NCBI GenBank assembly: GCA_021298015.1
Contig: JAJTGY010000012.1
Span: forward strand, 25,987 to 89,986
Length of the DNA stretch: 64,000 nt
Reading direction: 5' to 3'
Origin: Flammeovirgaceae bacterium
GTDB taxonomy: Bacteria; Bacteroidota; Bacteroidia; Cytophagales; Cyclobacteriaceae
The position numbers were made by a program, and so were the translations under genes. A model generated the notes under the pieces. That model searched no databases, was not told where the DNA came from, and saw only the letters and a program-made list of their open reading frames with translations. Below, piece by piece: positions 35,303 to 44,567 of this stretch; within the stretch, counting starts at the first letter, position 1; every line of letters begins with the position of its first letter.

Positions 35303-36462
35303 GGAACCAGGAGGCGGCTTACTGTTTGGCGCCCTCCGGTGAACACAGAAATCGAGTAAACCCCTGGACTCCACTCGACAGGAAGTTGCACACGTGTCTC
35401 TTTCGTTTCCAGTCGGACTACCTGACGGCCATGCAAATCGCGAACAAAAATAACCGCAGGGGCTTCCGCCTGCTGAATCTCAATATTCACAAATTCCCCC
35501 TGCCTTGCCGGGTTAGGTGAAATGGCTACTTCCGCGTGTTGTGGATTGCGAGACACCAGCGTGACATCCGAAAACGCGAAAGTTCCATCCAAATCCACCA
35601 TGCGCAAACGATAATACTGACGGGTACCCTTTATCTCCGAATCAACATGCTCGTAGGCAGTAACCGTTTTCGACTCTCCTTTGGCTTGCTTGCGCGCAAT
35701 TTCAAAAAAAGTAAGTCCATCGAAAGATTTTTCAATGGCATAATAGTCGGACTGAAATTCCGTTGCCGTTGCCCACCTGATCAGGTTTTGTAAACCCGAT
35801 GCCATCGCTTTGAAAAAAATAAGTTCGACAGGTAAAATGGGATTGCTGCAAAATGCGGGAGGCCCGGTACACGGCCCACCCGTTACAAAAGAACCGGTAC
35901 CGGAAAGCGATGATCCGGTTCCTAACGTGGTTGAGCCCGCCACATTTACAGTGCCATTAACACTCACAAGGGTATTGGTGCCGCCCACAAAATTTCCACC
36001 GATCGTAAGGTTGCCATTTACAGTAATACTGGCATTATTACTCATCACCAGGTTGCCAATAATGGTTACCGTACCGGCTCCTGTAATCGAGATGATCAGG
36101 TTGTCATTCACGTTCACATTGCCATAAATGATAAGGTTCCCGGCAACGAAAATTGACATGTTGATATTGGACGTAAAGTCTCGCGGATTGCCCGGGCTGC
36201 CGAGCGTGAGAGTGGCGCCCGAGCTGATGAGCATCGAGGTGTTGCTTCCCGATGACACATTTCCTACCGTAAAGGAATCGGGTGAGCCGATATTGACATC
36301 TACGTTATTGTTGAGGAAAACATCTTCGCTGATATTGTCGGCCACATTACCACTCGTCCAGATGGCGGGGTTATTCCAGTTTCCGTCTGTTGTAATTGTA
36401 TTCTGAGCGCAGAGGTTACCCGCGAGAGAGATAATGAAAGCGATAACAGACAACTGCTTCAT
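35299..36462 (-). CDS. secreted beta-helix protein with T9SS type-A sorting tail
   Basis: A 387-residue protein with a signal peptide (MKQLSVIAFIISLAGNLCAQ). Residues 25-190 are a repetitive, Asn/Gly/Val-rich right-handed beta-helix (repeats such as GNLIIYGNVNVND and GNLTIGGNFVGG). A fibronectin-like or jelly-roll module follows (about 205-300, with LIRWATATEFQSDYYAIEKS shape). The last 80 residues form a type IX secretion C-terminal domain: ISPNPARQGEFVNIEI, then GVYSISVFTGGRQTVSRLLVP. The start is placed at 36462 because upstream in-frame codons precede the signal peptide. It should be exported by Sec, then by the SprA translocon encoded at 50112, and likely attached to the surface. Confidence 0.88.
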   Translation of the reverse strand: MKQLSVIAFIISLAGNLCAQNTITTDGNWNNPAIWTSGNVADNISEDVFLNNNVDVNIGSPDSFTVGNVSSGSNTSMLISSGATLTLGSPGNPRDFTSNINMSIFVAGNLIIYGNVNVNDNLIISITGAGTVTIIGNLVMSNNASITVNGNLTIGGNFVGGTNTLVSVNGTVNVAGSTTLGTGSSLSGTGSFVTGGPCTGPPAFCSNPILPVELIFFKAMASGLQNLIRWATATEFQSDYYAIEKSFDGLTFFEIARKQAKGESKTVTAYEHVDSEIKGTRQYYRLRMVDLDGTFAFSDVTLVSRNPQHAEVAISPNPARQGEFVNIEIQQAEAPAVIFVRDLHGRQVVRLETKETRVQLPVEWSPGVYSISVFTGGRQTVSRLLVP

Positions 36463-36609
36463 AAAAACCCAAGGTAAGGATTTCCCGGGAAAAAATCGTG
36501 TTGAACCCACCCTTATGCCGGGCGAAAGATGTCGAAACCTGTTAAAAGGCTATTTTATGACACCTTTTCCCACCTGTTGACCGCAGTATTTACCCATATT
36601 TGAGCCCGG

Positions 36610-38052
36610 GTGGGAAAAATAAAAAATCTGGCTTCGGAAACTGCGATTTATGGGCTTGGCACCATTATTCCACGCCTAATCAATTATTTTTTGGTCATCC
36701 CCCACACCCGGATTTTTCTCCCCGAGGCCTATGGAATTATCACCAACCTGTATGCCTACGCAGGATTTCTAAATGTTGTGCTTTTGTTTGGCATGGAAAC
36801 CGCCTTTTTCCGGTTTGCCAATAAACCGGGAGCTGATCGGAACAGGGTCTTTCAACTGGCCCAGACAGTGGTCGTGGGCATTGCTCTTCCGATTTCGCTG
36901 GTGATTGGGCTCAATGCCCGTTTTCTGGCCAAAACCCTGGGCTTTGCGGGCCACCCGGAGTACCTCCAGTATCTGGCGGGCATCGTTTTACTGGATGCCC
37001 TTGTCGCCATTCCCTTTGCCCGATGGAGGCAGGAAAAAAAAGCGACCTTATTTTCAATTGCCAAAGTCACCAATGTTCTCGTACTGGTGGGATTGAACTA
37101 CCTATTTCTTTTTTCCAGGTGGTTTGAGCCTGCCCGGGGCGTGGGTTATGTTTTACTCGCCAATCTGTTGGCCAATGCTCTTTTTCTAATCTTCCTAGGC
37201 AAGAGCTTGCTTTCCTGGCGCCCGGCCTGGAACCAGGAACAAACCGGGCACATGCTTCGGTATGCCTATCCGGTAATGTTGATGGGACTGGCCGGCATGA
37301 CCAACGAGTTGTTCTCTCGCATTTGCATTGAGTGGTGGTGGCCGGTGGATTTTCAGGGCCACTCCGCACAATATGCATTGGGCGTATTTGGTGCCTGCTA
37401 CAAGTATGCTGTGTTCATGAATCTTGTGGTAATGGCCTTTCGCTACGCAGCCGAACCTTTTTTCTTTTCGAACGCCAACGACAAGCACTCTCCTGCCCTC
37501 TTTGCAAAAGTAAACCACTACTTTATTGTAGCCGGCTGTTTCATTGTTCTGGTGGTAACTGTCAATCTCGATTGGCTGAAGTGGATGCTCCGCTCACCGG
37601 CCTATCATGAAGGTCTTGATATTGTCATCATCTTATTGATCGCGTATTTGTTTATGGGCGTTTACTATAATTTTTCTGCGTGGTTCAAGATCACAGACCG
37701 AACCCATTTCGGCACCTGGTTCACCGCGCTAGGTGCCCTCATTACCATTGGCGGCAACTACTTTCTAATTCCCATTGCCGGCTACTATGGAAGCGCCTGG
37801 GTAACCCTGGCTTGCAGCGGATTCATGATGGTAGCCTGTTACACATTTGGCCAGCGGTATTTTCCTGTACCCTATCAGGTGGGAAAGGGTTTGGCTTATT
37901 TATTGTTAGCCTGCGGGCTGATTGGGTTGTCCAATACGTGGGCGTTTAACGCGCAGTGGCAAACCACGATGTACCACTTATTTTTATGTTTGATTTACCT
38001 GGTGGTGGCCTGGCAGGCCGAAAGAAAAAATGTTTCATCCAATGCCACCTGA
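36610..38052 (+). CDS. oligosaccharide/lipid flippase (Wzx-like, MOP superfamily)
   Basis: A 480-residue inner-membrane protein with 12-14 helices that begins with GTG (MGKIKNLASETAIYGLGTII). The N-terminal segment ASETAIYGLGTIIPRLINYFL resembles Wzx-type polysaccharide flippases and MurJ-like lipid II flippases, and the PxxYG motif LPEAYGIIT follows. It should move a lipid-linked sugar across the inner membrane. A weak promoter is possible (CATATTTG at 36595-36602). It leads the envelope block of nucleotidyltransferase, TPR, DUF4292 and EnvC genes. Substrate unknown. Confidence 0.85.
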   Translation: MGKIKNLASETAIYGLGTIIPRLINYFLVIPHTRIFLPEAYGIITNLYAYAGFLNVVLLFGMETAFFRFANKPGADRNRVFQLAQTVVVGIALPISLVIGLNARFLAKTLGFAGHPEYLQYLAGIVLLDALVAIPFARWRQEKKATLFSIAKVTNVLVLVGLNYLFLFSRWFEPARGVGYVLLANLLANALFLIFLGKSLLSWRPAWNQEQTGHMLRYAYPVMLMGLAGMTNELFSRICIEWWWPVDFQGHSAQYALGVFGACYKYAVFMNLVVMAFRYAAEPFFFSNANDKHSPALFAKVNHYFIVAGCFIVLVVTVNLDWLKWMLRSPAYHEGLDIVIILLIAYLFMGVYYNFSAWFKITDRTHFGTWFTALGALITIGGNYFLIPIAGYYGSAWVTLACSGFMMVACYTFGQRYFPVPYQVGKGLAYLLLACGLIGLSNTWAFNAQWQTTMYHLFLCLIYLVVAWQAERKNVSSNAT

Positions 38053-38087
38053 TCATGTATCTTTCAGCATCCGTTTCCTAAATCGTT

Positions 38088-39095
38088 ATGAATATCATTA
38101 TTCCCATGGCCGGGCTGGGCAAACGGCTTCGCCCGCACACCCTCAGCACACCCAAACCGCTTCTGCCGATTGCCGGTAAACCGATAGTGCATCGGCTGGT
38201 AGAAGATATCGCCCGGGTTTGCCCGGAAAAAATCGAATCGATCGGCTTCATTATCCATCCCAGTTTTGGAGCAGCCGTAGAGGAAAGCCTCGTGCAGGTG
38301 GCGACCGCTGTTGGCGCAAAAGGTAAGATCTACTACCAGGAAAAAGCGCTCGGTATCTCACACGCCTTGTTGTTTGCAGCCGAATTGTTTCAGGGGCCTG
38401 TCATTGTTGCCTTTGCCGATACGCTGTTCCGGGCCGACTTCCACCTCGACACCACCCATGATGGGACGATTTGGGTACAGCAGGTAAAAGACCCTTCCCA
38501 GTTTGGTGTCGTTAAGTTGAATGCAGAAGGTGAAATCATCGACTTTGTCGAAAAACCATCGCAATTCATTTCCGATCTCGCCATCATCGGCATCTACTAC
38601 TTCCGGCAGGGTGAAAGGTTAAGGGCGGAAATGCAGTACCTGCTTGACCACGACATCAAAGAAAAGGGTGAATACCAACTGACTACCGCCCTTCAAAACC
38701 TGCGCAAAAAAGGGGCGCGCTTAACCGTTGGAAAAGTGGAGGAGTGGCTGGACTGTGGCAACAAGCAGAACATGGTGGAAACCAACCAGCGCTACCTTGA
38801 GCTGATCAGGAGCCAGCCCCTGATCGATACCTCCGCCCGAATCCACCAATCGGTGATCATACCACCTGTGTTTATCGGTGCTGACGCGGTCATCGAAAAC
38901 TCCGTGGTAGGGCCCTATGTGAGTGTAGGAGAAAAATCCGTTATACAGAATTCCCGCTTACAAAACTCAATTGTGCAAAGCAACACCCGTGTTACCAACG
39001 CATTGTTGAGCAATAGTATGTTGGGTAATTTCGTTAATTTTGAAGGCCATTTTTCGGACGTCAGTCTGGGTGACTATGGCGCGGTGGCAAACTAA
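38088..39095 (+). CDS. sugar-1-phosphate nucleotidyltransferase
   Basis: A 335-residue nucleotidyltransferase. The nucleotide-binding signature is AGLGKRLRPHTLSTPKPLLP at the start. The sugar-binding part includes FVEKPSQF and EEWLDCGNKQ. After about residue 240 it carries a short left-handed beta-helix (IHQSVIIPPVFIGADAVIEN and related hexapeptides). This two-part plan is seen in glucose-1-phosphate thymidylyl- and uridylyltransferase-like proteins. It follows the flippase by 35 bases and is two bases from the TPR gene. It likely supplies an activated sugar for a surface glycan. Confidence 0.88.
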   Translation: MNIIIPMAGLGKRLRPHTLSTPKPLLPIAGKPIVHRLVEDIARVCPEKIESIGFIIHPSFGAAVEESLVQVATAVGAKGKIYYQEKALGISHALLFAAELFQGPVIVAFADTLFRADFHLDTTHDGTIWVQQVKDPSQFGVVKLNAEGEIIDFVEKPSQFISDLAIIGIYYFRQGERLRAEMQYLLDHDIKEKGEYQLTTALQNLRKKGARLTVGKVEEWLDCGNKQNMVETNQRYLELIRSQPLIDTSARIHQSVIIPPVFIGADAVIENSVVGPYVSVGEKSVIQNSRLQNSIVQSNTRVTNALLSNSMLGNFVNFEGHFSDVSLGDYGAVAN

Positions 39096-39097
39096 TC

Positions 39098-40846
39098 TTG
39101 AAGGCATTTTGGGCATATCGCGTTGGGCTGATCGGGCTGTTGGTGGTTTTTTCCAGCAACGTGTGGGCACAGCGCGACCGCAAGAAAAAAGAGGCTGACC
39201 CGCAGTCGGCCGAAATGCAATTGCATGCGGAGCTATTTTTCACCGAGGGTGAAAAGTTCTTCATTTTGGAAGACTATGCGAAAGCTTTGTATTACTACCA
39301 GAAATCCCTGGAAATAAATCCGACCAACGCCACCATACATTACAAAATCGCTGAAGTGCTCGCCAAAAGTGAGAAGCCAGACGACCGGCTAAAGGCGAGC
39401 ATCAGCATTCAGCAGGCGTTGCAGTTAGACAAAGCAAACAAGTATTTCTATCTGCTGGGCTCTTCCATCTATGCTTCTATGGGGCAGTTTGGCAAAGCCG
39501 GAGACCTGATCAAAACCTTAATCGAGCAAGTGCCCGGTCAGGAGGAATACCTCTTTCAACTGGCCGCGTTGCAAACCATGGATAAGAAACCGGGTGATGC
39601 GCTCGAGACCTATAACCGGATTGAGCAGCGAATGGGCATCAGCGAGATGTCTTCTATTCAGAAGCAGCAACTGTATCTGGACATGGGGAAAACCAATGAG
39701 GCCCTGGCCGAAGGCGAAAAACTGGTTAAGGCGTTTCCGGACGAAGAGCGTTATGCTGTAGGCCTGGCCGAGTTTCTCTCCCAGCAGAATCAGAACGCAC
39801 GCGCGATCGCGGTATTGACTTCGTTTGTTGGAACCCACGCAGAGGCCACCAGTGCCCGCATGCTACTGGCGGGACTCTATTTGGAAACCGGTGCCGATCA
39901 GGATGCCCGGGTGCAAATCGAAATTTTGCTGCGTCACCCTCAAGTTGAACTTTCGTCCAAACTGCTCATGCTGGGTAGCTATCAGCAAAGCGCGTTAACT
40001 CAAACCAACGACCCCTCGCGGCAGGCCTTCACCTCGCGTATGGCGGCACTGTTGATCGAACAGTACCCCGGTGAACCCGATGTATTGTTAATGACGGGCG
40101 ATCTTTTCATGAGTAATGGTGAGAGAGAACAGGCCCGGAAAGCCTACATCCAGGCGGTAAAACGAGGTATATCGCAATTCGAAGCCTGGCAAAATCTTTG
40201 TGCACTCGAGCTTGAATTGGGAATGACGGACAGTCTGTTGATCCATACTGAGCAAGCGCTGGAACTGTTTCCGAACCAGGCCAGTCTGCATTATTTTTCC
40301 GGCTACGCCCTGTGGCGCCAACGCGATTTACGAACAGCTGCCACCCAACTGGAGCAAGGCAAGCGACTGGCTGTGGGGCAGGTGGGGTTGCTCATAGACC
40401 TGAACATGATTTTGGGTGAAATTTACCAGGGCCTTCGTGATTTCCCCAAATCCAACCAGGCCTTTGACGATGTGCTGACCTTAGCCCCCAACCATGAATT
40501 TGTACTCAATAACTACAGTTACTACCTCGCCCTTCGGAAAGAGAATCTCGAGAAAGCGGAGCGTATGGCTGCCCAATTGATAAAAGACCATGCTGAAAAC
40601 GCCAACTATTGGGACACCTATGCATGGGTCTTGTTCATGCGCGAAAAGTACAAAGATGCCCGAAAGGCGATGGAACGTTGCATTCAAACCGGCACCCAAT
40701 CTCCGACCCATTTCGAGCATTATGGCGACATCTTGTTCAAGCTCGGGGACGAAGAAGGCGCTTTGACGCAATGGAGAAAAGCGAAATCGCTTGGTGCGGG
40801 GCCTGAACTGATCGATAAAAAAATTGCAAACCGAAAGCTCAACTGA
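39098..40846 (+). CDS. exported TPR-repeat protein
   Basis: A 582-residue protein beginning with TTG two bases after the previous stop. Residues 1-25 form a signal peptide ending VWAQ, which supports this start. The remainder is helical with a series of tetratricopeptide repeats; clear units are EDYAKALYYYQKSLEINPTN, FPKSNQAFDDVLTLAPNHEF, and KDARKAMERCIQTGTQ with conserved Ala/Gly/Tyr spacing. TPR proteins scaffold assemblies. It lies between a nucleotidyltransferase and a DUF4292 lipoprotein in a tight operon, so an envelope assembly role is plausible. No enzyme part is seen. Confidence 0.88.
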   Translation: MKAFWAYRVGLIGLLVVFSSNVWAQRDRKKKEADPQSAEMQLHAELFFTEGEKFFILEDYAKALYYYQKSLEINPTNATIHYKIAEVLAKSEKPDDRLKASISIQQALQLDKANKYFYLLGSSIYASMGQFGKAGDLIKTLIEQVPGQEEYLFQLAALQTMDKKPGDALETYNRIEQRMGISEMSSIQKQQLYLDMGKTNEALAEGEKLVKAFPDEERYAVGLAEFLSQQNQNARAIAVLTSFVGTHAEATSARMLLAGLYLETGADQDARVQIEILLRHPQVELSSKLLMLGSYQQSALTQTNDPSRQAFTSRMAALLIEQYPGEPDVLLMTGDLFMSNGEREQARKAYIQAVKRGISQFEAWQNLCALELELGMTDSLLIHTEQALELFPNQASLHYFSGYALWRQRDLRTAATQLEQGKRLAVGQVGLLIDLNMILGEIYQGLRDFPKSNQAFDDVLTLAPNHEFVLNNYSYYLALRKENLEKAERMAAQLIKDHAENANYWDTYAWVLFMREKYKDARKAMERCIQTGTQSPTHFEHYGDILFKLGDEEGALTQWRKAKSLGAGPELIDKKIANRKLN

Positions 40847-40851
40847 AACTC

Positions 40852-41598
40852 ATGCGCGTTCTGGCTCTGATTTGTGCAACATCGATATCCTTTTTGGCCG
40901 GGTGTGGCAAAAAAATAACACCCACCGTGCCAACGCCACCGAAAACCATCTCGATTGAAGAGATCGATTTCGGCTATCTGCACGGAAAAGCTAAGATGGT
41001 GTTTAAAGATGACCAGCGTGAACGTGAGGTCAAGGCCAACATTCGAATCCGCAAAGACAGCGTGATCTGGATGACTTTTTCTGTCGTGGGCGTCCAAGGT
41101 GGCAAGGCACTGATCAACCAGGATTCCATTACGATCGTCAGCACAGTTGATAAGGAGTATTATGTTTTTACGTATGCGGAACTATCCAAACGGTTCAATT
41201 TTGAGATTAACTACGGAGTGATCCAGTCGGCATTGCTTGGCAATCCCATTATTGCGAAGAGGCCAGAGGACAAAATTGACCAGGAGGGTACATTTGATGT
41301 GTTACTGCAGCGGGCCGGCAGTGTCGCGGTGAAGAATCTGATCAACAGCACAACCCGCAAGCTCGAACAGGTGGAACTATCGGAGACCACATCAACCAAT
41401 TCGTTAAAGGTGACCTACTCCAACTTTCAGCCCGTGGGCGAGCGCTTGTTTCCGTACAACGGCATCATCAGTATTTTTTACAAAACGCCAAACGGCATTG
41501 TTAATAACACCATCAGTTTTGAATACAATAAAGCTGAAGTGGGCGACAAGGAGCTGAAGTTCCCGTTCAATATCCCCAAGCGATATGATCGCAGATAA
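40852..41598 (+). CDS. DUF4292 lipoprotein
   Basis: A 248-residue lipoprotein; the lipobox is LAGC with Cys18, followed by GKKITP. The body is an all-beta domain of the DUF4292 family, found in Bacteroidota, whose general shape (long strands such as KAKMVFKDDQREREV and VIWMTFSVVGVQGG) recalls the LolA/LolB lipoprotein-carrier fold. That similarity is an inference, not proven by the sequence. The Lys residues after Cys argue against the acidic surface-export signal known in this phylum, so it probably faces the periplasm. Its end overlaps the EnvC-like gene by 14 bases. Confidence 0.82.
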   Translation: MRVLALICATSISFLAGCGKKITPTVPTPPKTISIEEIDFGYLHGKAKMVFKDDQREREVKANIRIRKDSVIWMTFSVVGVQGGKALINQDSITIVSTVDKEYYVFTYAELSKRFNFEINYGVIQSALLGNPIIAKRPEDKIDQEGTFDVLLQRAGSVAVKNLINSTTRKLEQVELSETTSTNSLKVTYSNFQPVGERLFPYNGIISIFYKTPNGIVNNTISFEYNKAEVGDKELKFPFNIPKRYDRR

Positions 41599-42802
41599 GT
41601 GGCGCTTTCTGCTCATGCTGTTGGTATTGGCTTCACTGAGCGTGCAGGCTCAGAAAAAATCACGCACTCAACTCGAAAAAGAAAAGAAACAGAATCTGGA
41701 GCGCATCCAGGAAACCGAACGCATTCTAAAAGAAACGGCCCAGAAGAAAAAAACATCGGTGGGCGAACTCAATGCGCTTAGTGCGCGCATTCAGCAGCAG
41801 GAAAAACTGATCAAGTCCATCAAAGATGAAATTGCCCTGCTGGAGCAAGACATTGCCGAGAACAATGACATCATCATCGCCCTCGAGTTGGACCTTTACA
41901 AGTTAAAGGAGGAATACGCGGCCATGCTATATGCAGCGCAAAAGGCAAGCGGTAAAACAGACAAATTGCTCTTTCTCTTTTCGTCCCGTTCCTTCGATCA
42001 ATTGCTAATGCGCCTCAAATACATGGAGCAATACGCGGAAGCGCGAAAAGACCAGGCACGAGCTATCGAACGGGCGCAGTCGCTTTTGCAGGCCCAGGTG
42101 GCCGCCACGCAGGTCAAGAAAGATGAACAAAGCGCATTGTTGTCAGAAGAAGAAAAGGAGAATACCAGCCTTACACAACTTAAACAGCAGCAACGCGGAC
42201 TCGTGCGCAAACTGGAGAAAGAGGAGAAACAGCTTAAGCGCGACCTCGAAGAAACACGGAAGGCGATTGTAAAGCTTGACAAACTTATTGCCGATATCAT
42301 CCGCGAGGAAATGGAACGGGCCGCTCGCGAAGCGGCAATAGCCAAGGAAAAAACCAATACAAATAAAACAGCTCCCGAACTGGATATAAAACTATCGGCA
42401 TCCTTCGAGGAAAATCGAAACAAGCTAGCCTGGCCGGCCAGCGGCATTGTTTCACAAAAATTCGGGCGGCAAAAGCACCCGGTTTTGAAGAATGTAACGC
42501 TGGACAACCTGGGGGTGAATATTCAGACGCGCGAGGGCGAACGTGTTAGAGTTGTATTTGACGGTACCGTAAAGACAATTTCAGCCAACCCGTTGCTGGG
42601 CACCACGGTTATTGTTAATCATGGCGACTATTTTACCGTGTATACCGGCCTGCGGGAGGTGTTTGTCAAAAGTGGTCAGAAAGTAACCACCAACCAGGAA
42701 CTCGGATCGGTTCAGCAAAATGTGGAGGGCGTGCCTGAACTCCGGTTCCGCATTTACAAGCAGACCACCCCGCTGGATCCGGAAGTTTGGCTCCGGAACT
42801 AG
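41585..42802 (+). CDS. EnvC-like amidase activator with degenerate LytM domain
   Basis: A 405-residue exported protein. Signal peptide at 1-22; a long coiled coil from about 25 to 255; a LytM/M23 domain at about 280-405. Two zinc-ligand positions are lost: the Asp of the usual G-x-D motif is Asn312 (GVNIQ), and the H-x-H motif is Glu385-Leu-Arg387 (PELRFRI). E. coli EnvC has the same plan and the same loss of metal binding, and acts as an activator of cell-division amidases. So this protein probably activates a murein hydrolase rather than cutting peptidoglycan itself. The first 14 bases overlap the DUF4292 gene, which suggests coupled translation. Confidence 0.88.
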   Translation: MIADKWRFLLMLLVLASLSVQAQKKSRTQLEKEKKQNLERIQETERILKETAQKKKTSVGELNALSARIQQQEKLIKSIKDEIALLEQDIAENNDIIIALELDLYKLKEEYAAMLYAAQKASGKTDKLLFLFSSRSFDQLLMRLKYMEQYAEARKDQARAIERAQSLLQAQVAATQVKKDEQSALLSEEEKENTSLTQLKQQQRGLVRKLEKEEKQLKRDLEETRKAIVKLDKLIADIIREEMERAAREAAIAKEKTNTNKTAPELDIKLSASFEENRNKLAWPASGIVSQKFGRQKHPVLKNVTLDNLGVNIQTREGERVRVVFDGTVKTISANPLLGTTVIVNHGDYFTVYTGLREVFVKSGQKVTTNQELGSVQQNVEGVPELRFRIYKQTTPLDPEVWLRN

Positions 42803-42839
42803 AACGAAAACACGCCCATCTGGTTGATCTAACTTTTAC

Positions 42840-42847
42840 TATCTTTA
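42840..42847 (+). promoter_or_regulatory. candidate -7 box of tatA
   Basis: TATCTTTA differs from TAnnTTTG only at the last base and lies 18 bases before the tatA ATG at 42866, in the short gap after the EnvC-like gene. No good -33 element is seen, so this is a weak call. Confidence 0.3.
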
Positions 42848-42865
42848 CACATTAAATAATTAGTC

Positions 42866-43081
42866 ATGACAGCAATTCTTTTAGTTCTAGGCATCTTGGG
42901 TGGCGTGGGGTTCAATGAAATCTTGCTGATCGGTTTGTTCGTCCTCATCTTCTTTGGCGCAAAGAAAATTCCTGACTTCATGAAAGGCCTCGGTAAGGGC
43001 GTGCGTGAATTCAAGGATGCGGTGAAAGACGTGAAGAAAGAGGTGGAAGACGGCAAACAGGCCGGTCGCCTCGAAGAGTAA
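42866..43081 (+). CDS. tatA: twin-arginine translocase subunit TatA
   Basis: A 71-residue protein with one membrane helix (about residues 15-36), a short amphipathic helix after FFGAKKIPDFMKGLGKGVR, and a charged C-terminal tail. This is the TatA/TatE plan; TatB is usually longer. In Bacteroidota a single TatA type often works with TatC. tatC is not in the window. A probable Tat substrate is the GH109-type protein at 16009. The first 12 residues make an extra hydrophobic stretch before the usual start of the family, so a later start is possible but none has a better context. Confidence 0.92.
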   Translation: MTAILLVLGILGGVGFNEILLIGLFVLIFFGAKKIPDFMKGLGKGVREFKDAVKDVKKEVEDGKQAGRLEE

Positions 43082-43088
43082 TTCCCGG

Positions 43089-44522
43089 TTGGACTCCATC
43101 AGCAGCCTGACATCTCTTCAGCACCGCCTGAAGAATGGGGACACGTTGTGTACCCAAATTGTAAAAGACTATCTAACCAAGATCAACCAGCACCGGCACC
43201 TCAATGCTTTTCTTGAGGTATATGCCGATGAAGCCCTTGCCAGGGCTGCCGAAATCGATAGTCGTTTGGCCAACGGCACCGCGGGGCGCCTGGCCGGCCT
43301 GGTGGTAGGCCTCAAAGACACGTTTGCTCATGAAGGACACCCGGTTTCAGCCGGCAGCAAAATCCTCAGCGGCTACCAATCACCCTATTCAGCCACGGCT
43401 GTTCAACGCCTGCTGGACGAAGACGCGATTATCATTGGCCGTCAAAATTGCGATGAGTTTGCGATGGGAAGTTCCAATGAAAACTCGGCCTTTGGCCCCG
43501 TGCAAAACCCTCATGACGCTGCCCGCGTGGCCGGAGGTTCCTCTGGCGGATCAGCCGCAGCCGTGGCCGCAGGCCTTTGTCAAATAGCTATTGGTTCGGA
43601 TACCGGAGGATCGGTTCGACAACCCGCCTCTTTCTGTGGAGTATTAGGTTTAAAGCCCACCTATGGCCGAGTATCCCGTTACGGCTTGCTAGCGTACGGG
43701 TCATCGTTCGATTGTGTTGGTCTGTTGGGGACCCATTTGGATGATATGGCTCGTGTGTTGCAGGTCATTGCCGGGCCGGATGCGTACGACAGCACCGCCT
43801 CTACCCAACCGCCTGATGATTATGCTTCCCGTTTACATGTTCCTATATCAAAAAAGTATAGCGTAGCTTATCCGGCTGATGCACTCACCAGCGAAGGCAT
43901 TCAAATCGAAATTCGGGAAGCGCTCCAGTTGCGGATCGAACTCCTGCAACTAGCCGGGCATAGCGTTCATCCCATCACGCTGCCGTATCAGGATTATGTA
44001 CTTCCCACGTACTATATTCTGGCCACTGCCGAGGCCAGCTCTAATCTCTCGCGGTACGATGGCGTGCGCTATGGGCACCGGAGTAAATCCGCAACCAACC
44101 TGGCTGACTTGTACAGAAAAAGCCGGGCAGAGGGTTTTGGGCGCGAGGTGCAGCGCAGAATTCTGTTGGGAACCTTCGTGCTAAGTGCGCGCTACTACGA
44201 CTCGTACTATCAGCAGGCTCAAAAAGTGCGCACGCTGGTGCGTCAGGGAATGAAAAAAATATTTGATCAGCACGACTACCTCCTGATGCCGGTTGCGCCA
44301 ACTACAGCATTTCGGTTAGGCGAACATTCGTCCGATCCTGTTCAAATGTACCTGGCCGATTTGTATTCGGTACAAGCTAATGTAGCCGGTATCCCCGCCC
44401 TGGCCGTGCCCGCAGGGCGGGACAGAAAGGGGCTTCCCATTGGTCTGCAAATATTGGGTAATGACTTCGATGAGGGGGGGCTGTTTCAGTTCTCGCAGGT
44501 TTTGCTCAACTTAGGGGTTTAA
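43089..44522 (+). CDS. gatA: aspartyl/glutamyl-tRNA amidotransferase subunit A
   Basis: A 477-residue amidase that provides ammonia for making Gln-tRNA (or Asn-tRNA) from the misacylated form. The Ser-cisSer-Lys triad is visible: Lys76 (VGLKDTF), Ser151 (AGGSSGGSAA) and nucleophile Ser175 (SDTGGSVRQP), at the same relative spacing as in Staphylococcus GatA (79, 154, 178). The start is a TTG eight bases after the tatA stop; no other in-frame start precedes the conserved region. gatB and gatC are not in the window, as often in Bacteroidota, where the genes are dispersed. Confidence 0.95.
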   Translation: MDSISSLTSLQHRLKNGDTLCTQIVKDYLTKINQHRHLNAFLEVYADEALARAAEIDSRLANGTAGRLAGLVVGLKDTFAHEGHPVSAGSKILSGYQSPYSATAVQRLLDEDAIIIGRQNCDEFAMGSSNENSAFGPVQNPHDAARVAGGSSGGSAAAVAAGLCQIAIGSDTGGSVRQPASFCGVLGLKPTYGRVSRYGLLAYGSSFDCVGLLGTHLDDMARVLQVIAGPDAYDSTASTQPPDDYASRLHVPISKKYSVAYPADALTSEGIQIEIREALQLRIELLQLAGHSVHPITLPYQDYVLPTYYILATAEASSNLSRYDGVRYGHRSKSATNLADLYRKSRAEGFGREVQRRILLGTFVLSARYYDSYYQQAQKVRTLVRQGMKKIFDQHDYLLMPVAPTTAFRLGEHSSDPVQMYLADLYSVQANVAGIPALAVPAGRDRKGLPIGLQILGNDFDEGGLFQFSQVLLNLGV

Positions 44523-44567
44523 AATCAGGTCAAACGCTATTTTTTAAACTATTTCGTTATACGACAG

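Noticed and set aside
42866..43081. TatB rather than TatA
   Set aside because: The chain is short, with the FFGAKKIPDFMKGLG pattern of TatA; TatB usually has a longer tail and different charge pattern.
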